A stretch of 64,000 nt of DNA from Chloroflexota bacterium (GTDB taxonomy: Bacteria; Chloroflexota; Anaerolineae; Anaerolineales; Villigracilaceae). Numbering within the stretch: the stretch's first letter is position 1; every line of letters begins with the position of its first letter. The position numbers and the translations under genes were made by a program. Below, piece by piece: positions 40,323 to 50,417 of this stretch. The notes under the pieces were generated by a model. The model did not search any database, was not told the origin of the DNA, and was given only the letters and a program-made list of their open reading frames with translations. The DNA lies in assembly GCA_021414245.1 (NCBI GenBank), contig JAIOOU010000017.1, positions 248,001 through 312,000 of the forward strand. Reading direction: 5' to 3'.

Positions 40323-41750
40323 ATGACCGCACAAAAAATCACGATCGAACCAGTTACCCGTATCGAAGGTCACGCAAAAGTCACCATTCACATGAAGGAA
40401 GACAATACCGTTGACCACGCCTATATGCACGTGAATGAGTTTCGCGGTTTTGAAAAATTCTGTGAAGGGCGCTTGTATTTTGAGATGCCGCAAATCACGC
40501 CGCGTATTTGCGGCATTTGCCCGGTCAGCCATCATCTTGCCTCTGCAAAAGCAGGTGACGCCCTGACCGGTCAAACCCCGCCCCGGCCTGCCCGTCTTCT
40601 GCGCGAACTCATGCATATGGGGCAGGTTATACAAAGCCATGGAATGCACTTCTTTGAACTGGCAGGCCCCGATTTGCTGCTTGGCTTCGATGCCGCACCG
40701 GAAATTCGAAATGTAGTCGGCTTAATTGGCGCAAACCCTGAGTTAACAGTAAAAGCCGTGCAACTTCGCAAGTTTGGGCAGGAAATCGTCAAAACATTGG
40801 GCGGACGTCGCATTCACCCCGTCTTTGCCGTTCCCGGCGGGGTAAATAAAGCACTGACAAGCCAGGAACGCGATAGCATTCTGAAAGGCGCAGATACTGC
40901 CATTGAGACCCTGCAACTTGGTCTGAAAATCATGAAAGACTGGGCGGCAGGGAATATGGAGGATATCAACAAGTTTGCGGTATTCCCAACTGGCTATTTG
41001 GGATTGGTTACGCCCGCAAATGGGCTGGAACTTTATGACGGCAACATTCGGCTGATCAGCCGCACCGGGGCGGAACTGGAGCGTTTCGAGGGCGCTGATT
41101 ACCTGGACTATATCCGGGAACACGTCGAACCCTGGTCTTATCTCAAATTCCCCTATTATAAGAAACTGGGATATCCGGACGGCGTGTATCGTGTGGGTCC
41201 ACTTGGCCGCTTGAACATCATCGACAGGATTGACACGCCCCTGGCAAATGAAGAGCTTAAAGTCTTCAAGACTTTGAACAATGGCAAACCTGTGGAAAAC
41301 ACCCTGTACTATCATTACGCCCGTCTGATCGAGGCCCTGTTTGCCGTTGAACGTACACAGGCATTGTGTGAGGATCCGGACATTCTGAGCACGGAGATTC
41401 TCAATACCCGCAAGGATTACAAGGGGCACGGCGTGGGCGTCATCGAGGCGCCGCGCGGCACTCTCATCCATGACTACACCGCCGACGAAGATGGAAAATT
41501 ACTAAAGGTAAATCTGATCGTTTCCACAGGCCACAATAATTGGGCGATGAGCAAGGCAGTGGACAGTGTGGCAAAAACATATGTAAAGGGGTCTGAAATT
41601 CACGAGGGCATGTTAAACCGTGTCGAAGCCGCCATCCGCGCCTACGACCCGTGCCTGTCCTGCTCCACTCATGCTGTCGGCCAGATGCCCATCCAGGTGG
41701 ACATCCTTGCCGCAGATGGCAGTCTGGTAAAGACTTTAAAACGAGACTAG
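40323..41750 (+). CDS. [NiFe] hydrogenase large subunit (HoxH/HydL-like), catalytic
   Basis: This 475-residue protein has the NiFe(CN)2CO ligands [11 protein letters not shown] near residue 60 and DPCLSCSTH near the C-terminus. The last ~24 residues after DPCLSCSTH are the usual cleavable tail removed by the protease gene at 42395. [12 protein letters not shown] at the N-terminus is also typical. It catalyses reversible H2 oxidation in the cytoplasm. Group 3 (NAD-linked, bidirectional or bifurcating) is inferred from partners. Confidence 0.95.
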   Translation: MTAQKITIEPVTRIEGHAKVTIHMKEDNTVDHAYMHVNEFRGFEKFCEGRLYFEMPQITPRICGICPVSHHLASAKAGDALTGQTPPRPARLLRELMHMGQVIQSHGMHFFELAGPDLLLGFDAAPEIRNVVGLIGANPELTVKAVQLRKFGQEIVKTLGGRRIHPVFAVPGGVNKALTSQERDSILKGADTAIETLQLGLKIMKDWAAGNMEDINKFAVFPTGYLGLVTPANGLELYDGNIRLISRTGAELERFEGADYLDYIREHVEPWSYLKFPYYKKLGYPDGVYRVGPLGRLNIIDRIDTPLANEELKVFKTLNNGKPVENTLYYHYARLIEALFAVERTQALCEDPDILSTEILNTRKDYKGHGVGVIEAPRGTLIHDYTADEDGKLLKVNLIVSTGHNNWAMSKAVDSVAKTYVKGSEIHEGMLNRVEAAIRAYDPCLSCSTHAVGQMPIQVDILAADGSLVKTLKRD

Positions 41751-41830
41751 AATATTTTTACGGGCTGGTTGTAATCATCCTGAAAATAACGACGTTCGTT
41801 CTTTTTCAATCAAACCGAAGGAGCTCAACC

Positions 41831-42277
41831 ATGACGACAGTTCGAAAATTAATCGAGGAGAAAGCGGAAATAAAGATTTACTCAGTTCCATCCACCGCGA
41901 CCGTCTTTGACGCACTCCAGGTGATGTATGAAGGTAATACTGGCGCAGTCCTGGTCACGGAAGATGAAAAGATCGTTGGAATCTTCACCGAGCGGGATTA
42001 TGCTCGCGACGGCGAGGTCAAGGGCCGCACCGCAAAAGACACGATCATCTCCGATGTCATGACCAAACAGATGGTTTTGATCAAACCCGAAACCACGCTC
42101 GAAGAGTGTGCCGAGTTGATGGGAAAATATCATGTGCGCCATCTGCCCGTGATCGAAAAAGAACGCGTGGTTGGCATCGTCTCGATCCGCAGGCTTGCAG
42201 AGGGCCTGCTCCAGGAAAATAAAGGCACAATTCTCAAATTGGAAAGTTACATCCTGGGAACCGGCTACGGCGAGTAG
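41831..42277 (+). CDS. CBS-pair protein
   Basis: This 148-residue protein is made of two CBS motifs: AEIKIYSVPSTATVFDALQVMYEGNTGAVLV and ISDVMTKQMVLIKPETTLEECAELMGKYHVRHLPVIE. It has an AAGGAG ribosome site before the ATG at 41831. CBS pairs bind AMP/ATP/NAD-type ligands. Between the structural and maturation genes, it may sense energy charge for the hydrogenase; this is inference. Confidence 0.87.
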   Translation: MTTVRKLIEEKAEIKIYSVPSTATVFDALQVMYEGNTGAVLVTEDEKIVGIFTERDYARDGEVKGRTAKDTIISDVMTKQMVLIKPETTLEECAELMGKYHVRHLPVIEKERVVGIVSIRRLAEGLLQENKGTILKLESYILGTGYGE

Positions 42278-42394
42278 TTATTCAAAAAAACACATTCTTT
42301 CAGCATTAAAAACGTCACATCATCGCCGAAACTGGATTGTATTCGCACGGAATTAACCCGCTATTTACTGGATTTATCGTCAAAGGTTTATAAC

Positions 42395-42904
42395 TTGAAT
42401 AAAATACTGTTGATCGGATATGGAAATCCCGACCGTGAAGATGACGGCGTCGCCTGGCATATCCTGCGTGCGCTAACAATAAAACTTGGACTGGCAGCAC
42501 CCGAATCCTACCAGGATGAATTCCCGAAATCAGCGCTGATGGATTTCGCTTTTTATCTACAATTAACTCCCGAGATGGCCGAGGAAATTGCGTCTTATGA
42601 TTACGTATGTTTCATAGATGCACATACTGGCAGCATACCGGAGCCGGTGCGGATGATCCGCGTGGAAAGTGAATTTCAACGCTCCCCGTTTACACATCAT
42701 CTCACCCCCCAATCGCTTCTTTCCCTGTGTCAGACTATATACAAAAAAACGCCGGAGGGGGCCCTGCTTTCCGTGCTTGGCCATCGTTTCCTCTTTTCAA
42801 GGGAGCTTTCCAAAAGCACCGGGGCCCTGGTCCCCCGGGGGGTTGATTTGATCTGGGACTGGCTGAACGCCCGGACTATTTTGGAACGTCCGCAATCCTC
42901 GTAA
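42395..42904 (+). CDS. Hydrogenase maturation endopeptidase (HoxW/HyaD family)
   Basis: This 169-residue protein starts with TTG, with AAAGG upstream. GYGNPDREDDGVAW is the family signature and its Asp, together with FIDAHTG and HHLTPQS, form the nickel-sensing Asp/Asp/His triad. It should clip the C-terminal tail of the large subunit at 40323 after nickel insertion. hypABFCDE follow directly. The 117-bp gap upstream holds no gene that I can see. Confidence 0.9.
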   Translation: MNKILLIGYGNPDREDDGVAWHILRALTIKLGLAAPESYQDEFPKSALMDFAFYLQLTPEMAEEIASYDYVCFIDAHTGSIPEPVRMIRVESEFQRSPFTHHLTPQSLLSLCQTIYKKTPEGALLSVLGHRFLFSRELSKSTGALVPRGVDLIWDWLNARTILERPQSS

Positions 42905-42919
42905 TGTAAAATAGAATTT

Positions 42920-43261
42920 ATGCATGAACTATCGGTTACCGAATCCATTTTAAAGATTGCACTTCAGCATGCAGAAAAGGCAAACGCCACGCGTGTCACT
43001 GATCTGCACCTCGTGATGGGCGAGCTCTCCAGCATGGTGGATGACTCAATCCAATTTTACTGGGAGATCATTGCCAAAGATACAATCGCCGCGAAGGCCG
43101 TGTTACATTTCCGCCGGGTGCCCGCTGAGCTGCAGTGCACGTCCTGTTCCGAGAAATACCGCCTTAATAACGGCGAACTGGTCTGTCCAAAATGCAATAG
43201 CGCCGGTGCGAAGATCCTCGCAGGCGAGGAATTTGCCCTCGAATCGATCGATGTCGAATGA
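42920..43261 (+). CDS. hypA: Hydrogenase nickel-incorporation protein HypA
   Basis: This 113-residue protein begins MHELSVTESIL, whose His2 binds Ni, and has a zinc site CTSCSEKYR and CPKCNSAG. It passes nickel to the large-subunit precursor with HypB. TAAAAT lies 7 nt before the ATG, so an internal leaderless promoter for the hyp genes is possible. Confidence 0.95.
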   Translation: MHELSVTESILKIALQHAEKANATRVTDLHLVMGELSSMVDDSIQFYWEIIAKDTIAAKAVLHFRRVPAELQCTSCSEKYRLNNGELVCPKCNSAGAKILAGEEFALESIDVE

Positions 43262-43308
43262 TCTCCTTCAGAGCTCAATTAAAAGTCCTTTATCCGTAAG
43301 GAGCCGCA

Positions 43309-43965
43309 ATGACCCGAAATATCACAGTTGTCGAAAACATCCTCAATGCAAACGACCGGCTGGCACAGGAAAATTATGCCCGCCTCGAAGCGGCGGGTGT
43401 GTTCTCCATTAACATTCTTGCATCACCCGGGGCGGGCAAAACCTCGCTCATTGAGCAAACCCTTCCGCGCTTGAAAAATAAATTGCGCGTGGCGGCCATT
43501 GACGGTGACATCGCCACCTCCATAGACTCTGACCGCGCAGCCGCCGCAGGCGCACTGGCCGCCATCCAGATCAACACCGGCGGCGACTGCCATCTCGATG
43601 CCGTCATGCTGCACGGTGCGCTCGAAAAACTTGATCTGACACAATTCGACCTGCTGATTGTCGAAAATGTCGGGAATCTGGTGTGCCCCGCCAACTTCAA
43701 ACTGGGCACGCACAAAACCATCTTGGTTGCCTCGGTCCCGGAAGGCGATGACAAGCCATACAAATACCCGGGGACTTATCGCGGCGTGGATGTACTGATC
43801 ATCAACAAGGTCGATCTCCTTCCGTACGTTAATTTCAAAATGGATTACTTCGAGCGCGGCGTGCAAGCCCTGAATCCCGGCGTTACGACCTTTCCTCTCT
43901 CCTGCACAACCGGCGCAGGTCTGGATGCCTGGGTAAACTGGCTCATCGAAAACACACAACGCTGA
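43309..43965 (+). CDS. hypB: Hydrogenase nickel-incorporation GTPase HypB
   Basis: This 218-residue SIMIBI GTPase has the P-loop SPGAGKTSL, the switch region AIDGDIATSIDSDRAAAAGA, and IINKVDLLPY for guanine recognition. No N-terminal His-rich nickel store is present. It works with HypA in nickel insertion. AAGGAG precedes the ATG; its TGA overlaps the hypF start. Confidence 0.95.
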   Translation: MTRNITVVENILNANDRLAQENYARLEAAGVFSINILASPGAGKTSLIEQTLPRLKNKLRVAAIDGDIATSIDSDRAAAAGALAAIQINTGGDCHLDAVMLHGALEKLDLTQFDLLIVENVGNLVCPANFKLGTHKTILVASVPEGDDKPYKYPGTYRGVDVLIINKVDLLPYVNFKMDYFERGVQALNPGVTTFPLSCTTGAGLDAWVNWLIENTQR

Positions 43966-46253
43966 TGCAAGGATTGCGGGTTCATATCACGGGCATTGTG
44001 CAGGGGGTCGGCTTCCGACCCTTTGTTTACAATCTCGCCATGCATCATGACCTAAAGGGCTGGGTAAAGAACACGTCTGCAGGCGTGGAAATTGAAGTGG
44101 ACGGGGATGACGACTCTCTGGATCTGTTTCTCCGACAATTACAAGACGAGGCCCCGGCGCTTTCACGCATAGACGGATTCTCCGCCTCCTTCCGCCCCGT
44201 CAACGGATTCAGTTCATTTGAAATTCTCCACTCGGAATCAGTGGAAGGCGCATTCCAGCCCATCACCCCGGATGTTTCCATCTGCCCGGATTGTCTGCGC
44301 GAACTCTTCAACCCAAACGACCGCCGCTATCGTTATCCCTTTATTAACTGCACAAACTGCGGACCACGCTTCACCATCATCAAGGATATTCCCTACGACC
44401 GGCCAAAAACGACCATGGCGGGTTTTACCTTGTGTGCCGATTGCGAACGTGAATACAAAGACCCAGCCAACAGACGATTCCACGCCCAGCCGGTCGCCTG
44501 CCCTGATTGCGGGCCAAAAGTTTGGCTGGAAACGAAAGATGAAAAAGAAAATAAGGTTGATCATCAGGCGATCCTTGAAACCCGCAGCCTGCTGACGAAG
44601 GGAAAAATCGTTGCCATCAAAGGTCTTGGCGGATTCCACCTTGCCTGCGATGCGACAAACACCACTTCCGTGCTTGAATTGCGGAATCGAAAACTGCGGG
44701 TGGACAAACCCTTTGCCCTCATGCTGCCTGACATCGAAACCGTGGAGAGACATTGCTCTATCGGCCCAATGGAGCGCGAACTGCTATTATCCGGCGCACG
44801 GCCTGTGGTTTTGTTAAAACGAAAGCAGGGATCCACCATTTCCGAAGAGGTTGCGCCCAAACAACACTGGATCGGGGTCATGCTGCCCTACACGCCTTTG
44901 CACCATCTCCTGCTTGAAAAAGGCGCAGGGTTTCCGGAGGGACTCGTAATGACCAGCGGAAATCTTTCTGAAGAACCGATTGCCACCGGAAACGAAGAGG
45001 CGCGTGAAAGGCTTTCCAAACTCGCCGATGCCTTTCTGATGCACGATCGCGACATTCATATTCGCTGTGACGATTCAGTGGTGCGCGTCTTTGAAGAAAA
45101 TCAAAAATCGATCTATCCCATTCGACGGTCCCGCGGCTACTGCCCCTTCCCCGTAAAGCTGCCTTTGGATGTCCCCCAGATATTGGCGGCCGGCTCCGAA
45201 TTGAAGAATACATTTTGTATTACAAACGGGAGCTATGCTTTTCTCAGCCATCACATCGGGGACATGGAAAATTACGAAACCCTGAAGTCATTCGAGCAGG
45301 GTGTGCAGCATTTTGAAAAACTATTTCGCGTCAAACCCGAGGCAATTGCTTATGATCTGCACCCCAACTATTTGGCTACGCGCTACGCACTGGATCGCGC
45401 CGCGCGCGAAAATCTTGCGACAATGGGTGTGCAACATCACCACGCCCACATCGCTGCCTGCATGGCCGAGCACGGGCTGGATGGTTCACATCCAGTAATA
45501 GGGGTTTCATTCGATGGAACAGGGTATGGCGAAGACGGCGCCATTTGGGGCGGAGAGATCCTGATCGCAGACTACAAATCGTATCGACGGACATATCACT
45601 TAAAATATTTTCCCCTGCCCGGGGGGGATGCTGCGGTCAAAAAACCTGCACGTACCGCCCTGGCGTTGCTCTGGTCTTTGGGATTGGAGTGGGATGAACG
45701 ACTCCCCCCGTGTGTGGAATTTTGCGCCGAAGATCAGTTCACCTTGCGCGCCCAGCTTGAAAAAAAAATCAACACACCGATGACTTCGTCCATGGGGCGT
45801 TTGTTCGACGCAGCCGCCGCCCTCGCGGGCGTGCGGCAAAAAGTTAACTATGAAGGGCAGGCGGCGATCGAATTCGAGGCTTTGGCAGATGAAACCGAAA
45901 GGGAGAGTTATCATTTCGGGCTTGATCAGGACGAGGTCGACGTGCGCAGCGTTATAAAGGCGTTAGTAAAGGATGTAATGGCGGGAGTCTATGTTTCAAA
46001 AATATCGGCCAGATTTCATAATGGGCTGGCCGAGTCTGTCAGGGACATGTGCCTGAAAATAAAGTCCGAAACAGACATCGACGAGGTCGCCCTGTCCGGC
46101 GGAGTCTGGCAGAATATCACCTTATTAGGACGTACTTTGTCACTTTTGGAGAAGGCGGGTTTCAGGGTATACCTGCATAGGGAAGTTCCAACAAACGACG
46201 GCGGCCTGTCCCTGGGACAGGCGGTGATCGCCGCCGCGAGAATGCGAGGATAG
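43965..46253 (+). CDS. hypF: Carbamoyltransferase HypF
   Basis: This 762-residue protein shows the four HypF parts in order: acylphosphatase (LRVHITGIVQGVGFRPFVYNLA), two zinc fingers (CPDC/CTNC and CADC/CPDC, residues ~105-185), a YrdC-like domain (KGLGGFHLACDAT) and a Kae1-like domain (VQHHHAHIAACMAEHGL, SFDGTGYGEDG). It makes carbamoyl-AMP and loads it on HypE for the CN ligands of the NiFe site. The start overlaps hypB's stop (TGATG). Confidence 0.96.
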   Translation: MQGLRVHITGIVQGVGFRPFVYNLAMHHDLKGWVKNTSAGVEIEVDGDDDSLDLFLRQLQDEAPALSRIDGFSASFRPVNGFSSFEILHSESVEGAFQPITPDVSICPDCLRELFNPNDRRYRYPFINCTNCGPRFTIIKDIPYDRPKTTMAGFTLCADCEREYKDPANRRFHAQPVACPDCGPKVWLETKDEKENKVDHQAILETRSLLTKGKIVAIKGLGGFHLACDATNTTSVLELRNRKLRVDKPFALMLPDIETVERHCSIGPMERELLLSGARPVVLLKRKQGSTISEEVAPKQHWIGVMLPYTPLHHLLLEKGAGFPEGLVMTSGNLSEEPIATGNEEARERLSKLADAFLMHDRDIHIRCDDSVVRVFEENQKSIYPIRRSRGYCPFPVKLPLDVPQILAAGSELKNTFCITNGSYAFLSHHIGDMENYETLKSFEQGVQHFEKLFRVKPEAIAYDLHPNYLATRYALDRAARENLATMGVQHHHAHIAACMAEHGLDGSHPVIGVSFDGTGYGEDGAIWGGEILIADYKSYRRTYHLKYFPLPGGDAAVKKPARTALALLWSLGLEWDERLPPCVEFCAEDQFTLRAQLEKKINTPMTSSMGRLFDAAAALAGVRQKVNYEGQAAIEFEALADETERESYHFGLDQDEVDVRSVIKALVKDVMAGVYVSKISARFHNGLAESVRDMCLKIKSETDIDEVALSGGVWQNITLLGRTLSLLEKAGFRVYLHREVPTNDGGLSLGQAVIAAARMRG

Positions 46254-46254
46254 C

Positions 46255-46500
46255 ATGTGTTTGGGTGTGCCAGGAAAAATTATCGATATCCATGAAAAGG
46301 ACGGTTTGCAAATGGCAAGGGTGGATTTTGGCGGGATTTTCCGCGAGGCCTGTTTAAGTTATGTGCCTGAAGCCAGGATCGGTGAATATTGTGTCATCCA
46401 CGTGGGTTTTGCAATCAGCATCCTGAGTGAAACGGACGCAAAGGAAACACTTGATCTGCTGCGCCAGATCGACGGATTTGAAGCTGAATTGGGAGGCTAG
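46255..46500 (+). CDS. hypC: Hydrogenase assembly chaperone HypC
   Basis: This 81-residue protein starts MCLGVPGKI; Cys2 binds iron with HypD and escorts the Fe(CN)2CO unit to the large subunit. It begins one base after the hypF stop. Confidence 0.95.
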   Translation: MCLGVPGKIIDIHEKDGLQMARVDFGGIFREACLSYVPEARIGEYCVIHVGFAISILSETDAKETLDLLRQIDGFEAELGG

Positions 46501-46512
46501 CAGCCAAGAGCC

Positions 46513-47619
46513 ATGAAATTTGTCGATGAATATCGCAGCGCTCCGCGTGTAAAAGGCGTCATCGAAGAAATTCGCCGGACTGTGACCCGTTCGTGGACTC
46601 TGATGGAAATCTGCGGGGGACAGACCCACGCCATCGTGCGCCACGGCATTGATCAACTGCTCCCTCCGGAGATTGAATTGGTGCATGGACCGGGCTGCCC
46701 GGTTTGCGTGACCCCTTTGGAGCTGATCGACAAGGCTCTCCAGATCGCATCCCAGCCCGATGTGATATTTTGTTCCTATGGCGACATGCTGCGTGTCCCC
46801 GGTTCGGGTCGGGACTTGTTCTCGGTCAGGGCGCAGGGCGGAGATGTGCGGGTGGTCTACTCACCACTGGATGCGGTTGCGCTTGCAGAGAAGAATCCCA
46901 ATAAACAGGTTGTATTTTTTGCGATCGGGTTTGAGACGACCGCCCCGGCAAATGTGATGAGCGTGCTTCACGCGCAACGGCTTGGGCTTAAAAATTATTC
47001 GGTTCTGGTATCGCATGTGCGTGTGCCTCCGGCCATGAGAGCCATATTAAGTTCACCTCATAACCGGGTGCAGGGGTTTTTACTGGCTGGCCATGTTAAC
47101 GCCGTGATGGGCTATCACGAATATCCTTCGCTGCTCGAGGAATTCCACATTCCAATGGCAGTCACGGGTTTCGAGCCGCTGGATATTGTGCAGGGGATTC
47201 TACAGGTTGTCCAATTGCTCGAAGCCGGCAGGATCGAGATCGCCAACGCCTATCCGCGAGCCGTGACCTTCGAAGGTTTGATCCCGGCCCAGAAAACCAT
47301 TGATAAAGTTTTCATGGAATGCGACCGGACCTGGCGCGGCATCGGCATGATCCCGATGAGCGGATGGTGTCTGCGGCCGGAGTTCGACTCTTTCAATGCC
47401 GAAAGGCGTTTTGACGTGGGTTCCATTCATACAAAGGAATCCTCCCTGTGCATGGCGGGCCGGATCCTGCAGGGATTGGGCAAGCCGCAGGATTGTCCCG
47501 CCTTTGGCAGGGAGTGTACGACTGAAAATCCGCTTGGCGCAACCATGGTTTCCTCTGAAGGCGCCTGCGCAGCCTATTACAAATACGGCCGGGTGATTTC
47601 AGAACCAGCCGGGGCTTGA
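46513..47619 (+). CDS. hypD: Hydrogenase assembly protein HypD
   Basis: This 368-residue protein has [26 protein letters not shown] and a C-terminal region with Cys ([26 protein letters not shown]) for a [4Fe-4S] cluster. With HypC it is the scaffold on which the Fe(CN)2CO centre is built. The gene lies 12 bp after hypC. Confidence 0.95.
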   Translation: MKFVDEYRSAPRVKGVIEEIRRTVTRSWTLMEICGGQTHAIVRHGIDQLLPPEIELVHGPGCPVCVTPLELIDKALQIASQPDVIFCSYGDMLRVPGSGRDLFSVRAQGGDVRVVYSPLDAVALAEKNPNKQVVFFAIGFETTAPANVMSVLHAQRLGLKNYSVLVSHVRVPPAMRAILSSPHNRVQGFLLAGHVNAVMGYHEYPSLLEEFHIPMAVTGFEPLDIVQGILQVVQLLEAGRIEIANAYPRAVTFEGLIPAQKTIDKVFMECDRTWRGIGMIPMSGWCLRPEFDSFNAERRFDVGSIHTKESSLCMAGRILQGLGKPQDCPAFGRECTTENPLGATMVSSEGACAAYYKYGRVISEPAGA

Positions 47620-47625
47620 GGTCTT

Positions 47626-48690
47626 ATGTCTGAAGAAACAGTATCCATGGAAGGGCCGGTCTGCGCGCCAGCGCTCAGTCACACCGAAACGGTAGTGATG
47701 GGACACGGTGCAGGCGGCCGCATGAGTCATCAGTTAATTCAAAAAACATTCATGTCTGCTTTTGATAATCCCGCATTGCGCGCGGGCGACGATGCCGCGT
47801 ATCTGGAATCCGACCTGCATCCCAACCTTGCCATCAGCACCGATTCCCATGTTGTCTTTCCGTTATTTTTCCCGGGCGGGGACATCGGGCGGCTGGCAGT
47901 TTGCGGCACAGTCAACGATGTGGCCATGCTGGGAGCAACCCCGCTTTATCTGACCGCAGGGTTTATTCTTGAAGAAGGCCTGCCAATGGAAACCCTGCAA
48001 CGCGTGGTCGCTTCGATGAAGGCTGCCGCTGAAGAGGCTGGTGTACAGATCGTTGCAGGTGACACAAAAGTTGTGCAGAAAGGGAAAGCCGATGGGCTGT
48101 ACATCACCACAGCCGGCGTTGGTCTGGTCCGCGCAGATTTAACTTTGGGTGGAAAACAGGCTCGGCCCGGCGACGCAGTCATCCTGTCCGGATCGATCGG
48201 CGACCACGGCATAGCTGTTCTGGGGGCACGCGGCGAGTTGGGATTTCAATCCTCCATACAAAGCGACGTCGCCCCCCTTAATCATATGATCGATGCCATG
48301 TTGAATGCAAGTGGAAATATTCATGTGCTGCGGGATCCGACCCGCGGCGGACTGGCCACCACCCTGAACGAAATCGCCACTCAATCCAATGTGGGTGTTT
48401 TTTTGAATGAAGAAACGCTTCTGATTCACCCCCAGGTTGCTTCTGCCTGCGAGATGCTTGGATTCGACCCGTTATATATCGCCAACGAAGGCAAACTGGT
48501 TGCTTTTGTGGCAAATCAGGATGCCGACAGGGTGTTGAGGGCAATGCGCTTGACAAGATATGGAAGGGATGCGGTCATCATTGGCCGGGTCAGCGACGAG
48601 CCGCGCGGGCGTGTATTGCTGAAGACCACACTCGGGACCACCCGCATCGTGGACATGCTTGCAGGCGAGATGCTGCCCAGGATCTGCTAA
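47626..48690 (+). CDS. hypE: Hydrogenase maturation protein HypE
   Basis: This 354-residue PurM-fold ATPase ends in PRIC, whose terminal Cys receives the carbamoyl group from HypF and is dehydrated to thiocyanate. VMGHGAGGRMSHQLI and GDDAAYLE are the ATP-binding segments. It is the last gene of the maturation set and is followed by a terminator. Confidence 0.96.
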   Translation: MSEETVSMEGPVCAPALSHTETVVMGHGAGGRMSHQLIQKTFMSAFDNPALRAGDDAAYLESDLHPNLAISTDSHVVFPLFFPGGDIGRLAVCGTVNDVAMLGATPLYLTAGFILEEGLPMETLQRVVASMKAAAEEAGVQIVAGDTKVVQKGKADGLYITTAGVGLVRADLTLGGKQARPGDAVILSGSIGDHGIAVLGARGELGFQSSIQSDVAPLNHMIDAMLNASGNIHVLRDPTRGGLATTLNEIATQSNVGVFLNEETLLIHPQVASACEMLGFDPLYIANEGKLVAFVANQDADRVLRAMRLTRYGRDAVIIGRVSDEPRGRVLLKTTLGTTRIVDMLAGEMLPRIC

Positions 48691-48713
48691 GGGAATGAGT
48701 TTTTAATTTGAAG

Positions 48714-48740
48714 GAGGCACGGAAAAATCCGGTGCCTCTT
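48714..48740 (+). terminator. Terminator after hypE
   Basis: A 7-bp stem (GAGGCAC/GTGCCTC) with further inner GG/CC pairing and a T-rich tail closes the hydrogenase locus. Confidence 0.8.
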
Positions 48741-48788
48741 TCTCTTTGTTTATACCTTATCCGCGTGCTATTTGGTACAATCTTACCC

Positions 48789-50375
48789 ATGCGTTTTCGT
48801 ACTTCATTCATTCCGGCGTGTTTGGCATTGATCCTGACGGCCTGCGCCCAATCCAATGTCGAAGCGGTATCCTTTCCCACATATGATCCGTTTTTACCCA
48901 TCGCTCAAAATACCGGGACTCCGATTCCCGGTGTCGCCACTTCGACAGTAACCAGCACGCCCACAAACACTCGAGAGCCAACCCCCTCCCGGGTACCGGT
49001 CTCGATCTCGCCCGTATTTACCCCAATCAACCTGGAAGTTGTGTACACCCCCACTCCCGACAGCCTGCGTGTCCTTCCAACGCCGCGACAGGAATCAACC
49101 CAATATACAGTTCAAAGCGGCGATACGCTCGGCGATATTGCAATGAATTATGACATCAGTCTGCAAACACTGATGTCTGCAAATAACATTACCAATGCCG
49201 ACCAATTGGAGGTTGGACAGGTCCTGAACGTTCCTGCTCCGAATCCAGTTGGCGAGGCGCCTGCCTTCAAGGTCATTCCGGATTCGGAACTGGTTTACGG
49301 ACCCGCCTCCATTTACTTCGACATCGACAGCTTTATTCAAAGTCAAAATGGATTTCTATCCACCTATGAACAGGATCTGGGCGGCGTCACCCTTTCCGGG
49401 GCGGAGATAGTCCGGCTGGTGGCTCAAAACTATTCGGTTAATCCACGTCTGCTGTTGGCCATGCTGGAATATCAAAGCGGCTGGGTCACAAACTCCGCGC
49501 CATACAATACCTCCTACCCCATGGGACTGCTGGACGAAGGACATTATGGTCTGTATCGCCAGCTGACCTGGGCAGCCAACGATCTTAATCGTGGATATTA
49601 TCTTTGGAGGGCCAATGCCATCTCCACTGTGGTCTTGAATGATGGAACGATCGCCCCACTGGATCCCTCCATTAATGCCGGAACGGCGGCGGTGCAATAT
49701 TTCTTCTCCGATCTGGACGACCGCGCAACCTGGGAAGCCGATTCCGGGCCGACCGGACTGCTGCTCACTTATTACGTGTTTTTTGGCAACCCTTTTGATT
49801 ATGCGATCGAACCTTTGGTCCCAAGCGACATTCAACAACCGGAATTGAGTCTGCCTTTCGCAAGCGGGCAGACCTGGTACTTCACCGGCGGTCCGCACGG
49901 CGGATGGGATGCCGGTTCCGCCTGGGCCGCCTTGGATTTTGCTCCGGCGGGTGATAATGGCGGGTGCCAGACAAGTTCCTTTTGGGTAAAAGCCATGGCC
50001 GATGGCCCGGTTGTGCGTGCCTCGAACGGTGCTTTAATTCAGGATCTGGACAATGATGGCTACGAACAAACCGGCTGGACCATCCTGTATATGCATGTCG
50101 CCGCGGACGGCCGCGCACAGCCGGGTGACTTCCTGTTCACGGGTGAGGATGTTGGACATCCATCCTGCGAAGGCGGAATATCAAATGCCACGCATGTCCA
50201 TATTGCCCGCAAATATAACGGCGAATGGATTGCAGCCGATGGCAATCTGCCTTTCAATCTGGGCGGCTGGATCTCCAGCGGCGACGGCCAGGAATACGAC
50301 GGCTATCTTAAGCGGGGATTTCAAACCATCGAAGCCTGGGATAGTGCCAGCGAGATCAACCAGATCTCGCATTAA
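48789..50375 (+). CDS. LysM and M23-type lipoprotein, paralogue 1
   Basis: The ATG at 48789 lies 7 nt after TACAAT, so the message is probably leaderless. The 528-residue protein has a signal peptide with lipobox LTAC, a Thr/Pro-rich linker, LysM (YTVQSGDTLGDIAMNYDISLQTLMSANN, about residues 105-150), a helical middle domain (NPRLLLAMLEYQSGW) and a C-terminal M23A/LasA-like domain. The metal ligands appear as GGPHGGWD, ALDFAP, LYMH and THVHIARKYNGEW. A DLDNDGYEQTGW insert looks like a Ca-binding loop. It probably binds and cuts peptidoglycan or matrix. Confidence 0.85.
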   Translation: MRFRTSFIPACLALILTACAQSNVEAVSFPTYDPFLPIAQNTGTPIPGVATSTVTSTPTNTREPTPSRVPVSISPVFTPINLEVVYTPTPDSLRVLPTPRQESTQYTVQSGDTLGDIAMNYDISLQTLMSANNITNADQLEVGQVLNVPAPNPVGEAPAFKVIPDSELVYGPASIYFDIDSFIQSQNGFLSTYEQDLGGVTLSGAEIVRLVAQNYSVNPRLLLAMLEYQSGWVTNSAPYNTSYPMGLLDEGHYGLYRQLTWAANDLNRGYYLWRANAISTVVLNDGTIAPLDPSINAGTAAVQYFFSDLDDRATWEADSGPTGLLLTYYVFFGNPFDYAIEPLVPSDIQQPELSLPFASGQTWYFTGGPHGGWDAGSAWAALDFAPAGDNGGCQTSSFWVKAMADGPVVRASNGALIQDLDNDGYEQTGWTILYMHVAADGRAQPGDFLFTGEDVGHPSCEGGISNATHVHIARKYNGEWIAADGNLPFNLGGWISSGDGQEYDGYLKRGFQTIEAWDSASEINQISH

Positions 50376-50417
50376 TTCATCAAAGCTTAATCTGGACAGA
50401 TATAATTCAAATCAATT

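Noticed and set aside
29708-48690. [FeFe] hydrogenase locus (because of the HydB/DRTGG/PHP set)
   Set aside because: No H-cluster motifs and no hydEFG maturases are present; NiFe ligands and the full hyp set are.
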